Source: Lentisphaerota bacterium
Lineage (GTDB): Bacteria > Verrucomicrobiota > Kiritimatiellia > RFP12 > UBA3636
Reading direction: 5' to 3'
NCBI GenBank assembly: GCA_012511845.1
Contig: JAAZFF010000031.1
Coordinates: 1-24,651 of the forward strand
Length of the DNA: 24,651 bases
Below, one piece after another: positions 23,082-24,651 of this stretch. The translations under genes were made by a program, and so were the position numbers. Position 1 is the stretch's first letter, and the number at the start of each line of letters is the position of its first letter. The notes beneath the pieces were generated by a model. It did not search any database. It was not told the origin of the DNA and saw nothing but the letters and a program-made list of their open reading frames with translations.

Positions 23082-24188
23082 GTGAAGATAATAGCAGGAC
23101 TAGGAAACCCGGGACGAGAATACGCTGGTACACCTCACAATGTGGGGTTTGCTGCCGTTGATGCAATTTGCAGCTCTCTAAATGGAGAATGGCGAATAGA
23201 GCCGAAATTCAAAATGGATATGGCGAAGGTCAGAAAAGATGACCTTCAGATCCTCCTGGTGCGACCGATGACTTTTATGAACTTAAGTGGAGAAGCTGTT
23301 GGTGCAGTCATGCGCTACTTCCGTATTGAACCTTCAGATCTTATTGTTATCTCTGACGATGTAAACCTGGATCCCGGAAGGGTGCGTGTGCGAGCTACAG
23401 GCGGTGACGGTGGACATAACGGCTTAAAGTCTATAATCTCCCACGTTGGTACCAAGGACTTTACACGTGTGCGAATTGGCGTTGGAAGAGGCGCAAATAA
23501 TGAGTCTGATTTGGTGGGTCATGTCTTGGGGCAAATAAGTCCTTCGATTATACCACTTGTTGAACAAGGCATTGAAAAGGCTGCTGAAGCTGCTGTTTGT
23601 GCCGCTACGGAAGGTACCGTGAAGGCTATGGATGCTTATAACGTCGGGCCGGAGTCTAAAGAAAAATCTGAAGAAAAAAATAATAAAAAACAACCCAGAA
23701 CGAACGAACTAGGAAAAGAGTTTAAAAAAGAGGTAAAACACATGCGAAGGAAATACGAAGCCCTTTTCATCTTTGCTGCCAGCGTAAAAGAGGAAGATTT
23801 GGAACAAACACTAGCCTCTAGCACTGGCGAGATCGAAAAACTAGGTGGCATAATTGAAAGTACTGAAATAATAGGTAGGCTCCCGTTTGCACGTACCATG
23901 AAAAAAGAAACACATGGGACATACGCAAAAGTGCGTTTTGAAATAGAGCCGGCACGTATTAAAGATATACCGGAAAGCTTTAAACATAGCGAAGAACATT
24001 TTAGAATTCAAATTGTTACAAGAAATGAGCGTATAGAAGCCGCTAAAGCAGCTGACGACATGCGACGCTCCGCCTTCAAGGCGAGAACTGAAGCAGAGGC
24101 GGAAGCAGTAGCCGTAGCAGACAGGGAATCTGTTGCAGAAGATGATGATGCAGACGATATGGAAGACACTCTGCAAGATACAGATTAA
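23082..24188 (+). CDS. pth: Peptidyl-tRNA hydrolase fused in frame to ribosomal protein bS6
   Basis: One open frame of 368 residues. Residues 1 to about 188 are Pth, which frees tRNA from drop-off peptidyl-tRNA. N9, H19, N67, D92 and N113 (in GGHNGLKSI) correspond to the known active-site residues, so it looks functional. Residues about 189-220 are a Lys/Glu/Asn-rich linker from A-rich DNA. M221 begins a complete small-subunit bS6 (MRRKYEALFIF, ARTMKKETHGTYAKVRFEIE) with an acidic tail. GTG start, no Shine-Dalgarno. The fusion hangs on a run of seven A (23674-23680): one more A, or a -1 slip, gives TAA TAA and a normal ~199-residue Pth. bS6 also has its own internal ATG (23742). The frame is certain; a fused product is not. 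Confidence 0.85.
   Translation: MKIIAGLGNPGREYAGTPHNVGFAAVDAICSSLNGEWRIEPKFKMDMAKVRKDDLQILLVRPMTFMNLSGEAVGAVMRYFRIEPSDLIVISDDVNLDPGRVRVRATGGDGGHNGLKSIISHVGTKDFTRVRIGVGRGANNESDLVGHVLGQISPSIIPLVEQGIEKAAEAAVCAATEGTVKAMDAYNVGPESKEKSEEKNNKKQPRTNELGKEFKKEVKHMRRKYEALFIFAASVKEEDLEQTLASSTGEIEKLGGIIESTEIIGRLPFARTMKKETHGTYAKVRFEIEPARIKDIPESFKHSEEHFRIQIVTRNERIEAAKAADDMRRSAFKARTEAEAEAVAVADRESVAEDDDADDMEDTLQDTD
23674..23686 (+). other. A7 run followed by TAATAA in the -1 frame inside the pth-rpsF linker
   Basis: Seven A residues (23674-23680) are followed at once by TAATAA (23681-23686). In the annotated frame these read AAA AAT AAT AAA and stay open. A -1 ribosomal slip, an inserted A in the RNA, or a missing A in the assembly would instead read AAA AAA TAA TAA and stop Pth there. 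Confidence 0.6.
23730..23744 (+). promoter_or_regulatory. rpsF: Internal ribosome-binding site and ATG for bS6
   Basis: GAGG at 23730-23733 lies 8 nt before the ATG at 23742-23744, which encodes the natural first Met of bS6 (MRRKYEALF). The spacing is ideal, and most genes in this window have weaker sites. So a free 148-residue bS6 (23742-24188) can be made whether or not the pth-rpsF fusion is also produced. Confidence 0.7.
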
Positions 24189-24261
24189 CCTGCTTGCTGT
24201 CTGAAAAAACAGTTAGCTGTTGATGGTGGTTTTAAACTGATAAATAAGAAGGGAGGAAATC

Positions 24262-24651
24262 ATGGCAAGTTATTATAACAGGGTTATAGTGATGGGAAAT
24301 CTGACAAGAGATCCCGAATTTAAGCGTACCCCAGCCGGTACTGCCGTTTGTGAACTCCGTTTGGCCATCAACGAAAACTTCCGGAATAAGGAAGGTGAAC
24401 TTATCGAAAGAGTTGTTTTCGTAGATGTTGTGTTATGGGAACGACAGGCAGAAGTAGCAAACGAATATTTATCAAAAGGAAGTCCGGTATTTATAGAGGG
24501 GCGTCTTCAGTACGATGAATGGAAAACGCCACAAGACGAAACTCGCAGCAAACTGTTGATTGTTGCAAGCCGGCTCCAGCTGATAGGAGCGCCGGGACAG
24601 AGGAGCCAGCCGGAGCAACCGGATACAAGGCAGATAGAAAAACCTGGTATA
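24262..24651 (+). CDS. ssb: Single-stranded DNA-binding protein, 3' end outside window
   Basis: The first 130 codons of an SSB, which coats single-stranded DNA during replication, repair and recombination. The OB-fold is visible from MASYYNRVIVMGNLTRDPEF through TPAGTAVCELRLAIN, FVDVVLWERQAEVANEYLSK and VFIEGRLQYDEW, ending near LLIVASRLQLIG. The disordered Gln/Pro-rich linker begins at GQRSQPEQPD. The gene runs off the window, so the acidic C-terminal tip cannot be checked. GGGAGG at 24251-24256 is a strong ribosome-binding site 5 nt before the ATG. It follows rpsF by 73 nt; rpsF-ssb (often then rpsR and rplI) is a very common bacterial order. Confidence 0.95.
   Translation, partial: MASYYNRVIVMGNLTRDPEFKRTPAGTAVCELRLAINENFRNKEGELIERVVFVDVVLWERQAEVANEYLSKGSPVFIEGRLQYDEWKTPQDETRSKLLIVASRLQLIGAPGQRSQPEQPDTRQIEKPGI

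Overview
The window is a stretch of bacterial chromosome, mostly housekeeping genes, at a moderate G+C content that looks even throughout. I see no insertion sequence, phage, CRISPR array or other mobile element. A signal-peptide LolA-like protein points to a Gram-negative cell envelope. The style of that protein, the gatCAB-tmk-fhs and smc-ispE-prs-rplY-pth-rpsF-ssb groupings, and the short GTTCGTG tandem in the first intergenic region suggest a PVC-superphylum bacterium, perhaps Lentisphaerota. That placement is an impression from family resemblance, not a demonstrated result.

Layout. (1) 1-244 is non-coding, with a 9-bp tandem repeat and a sigma-70-like promoter. (2) 245-6767, plus strand, is a tight run: gatC, gatA, gatB (transamidosome for Gln-/Asn-tRNA), tmk (dTMP kinase), a secreted LolA-like protein and fhs (formate-THF ligase). 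(3) 6772-16193, minus strand, read from right to left, holds several units. These are: a small coiled-coil membrane protein; a GT2 glycosyltransferase; a GT4 glycosyltransferase broken by one in-frame TAG; a Gfo/Idh/MocA oxidoreductase; a paaK-ACT-paaK set (aryl-acid CoA ligases around a double-ACT protein); and two signalling proteins with histidine-kinase dimerisation-like (DHp) helices but no ATPase domain. (4) 16355-24651, plus strand: smc, a SemiSWEET/PQ-loop-like membrane protein, ispE, tRNA-Gln(TTG), prs, rplY (CTC family), a pth-rpsF fusion reading frame and the first part of ssb.

How the genes work together. The two plus-strand blocks serve translation quality and supply (GatCAB, tRNA-Gln, bL25, Pth, bS6), nucleotide and one-carbon supply (Tmk, Fhs, Prs), chromosome maintenance (SMC, SSB) and isoprenoid synthesis (IspE). 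GatCAB and tRNA-Gln fit together, because indirect Gln-tRNA synthesis uses both. The minus-strand block is the accessory part: surface-glycan enzymes, aryl-acid activation and signalling.

The points most worth a second look are: the tRNA-Gln gene that overlaps the last 44 nt of ispE and supplies its stop codon; the pth-rpsF in-frame fusion that hangs on a run of seven A residues followed by TAATAA in the -1 frame; and the pair of kinase-less DHp proteins, one with and one without the phospho-accepting His. Others are the amber codon in the GT4 gene, the tandem paaK genes with a possible structured leader, and a promoter placed so that the small membrane protein would be translated from a leaderless mRNA.
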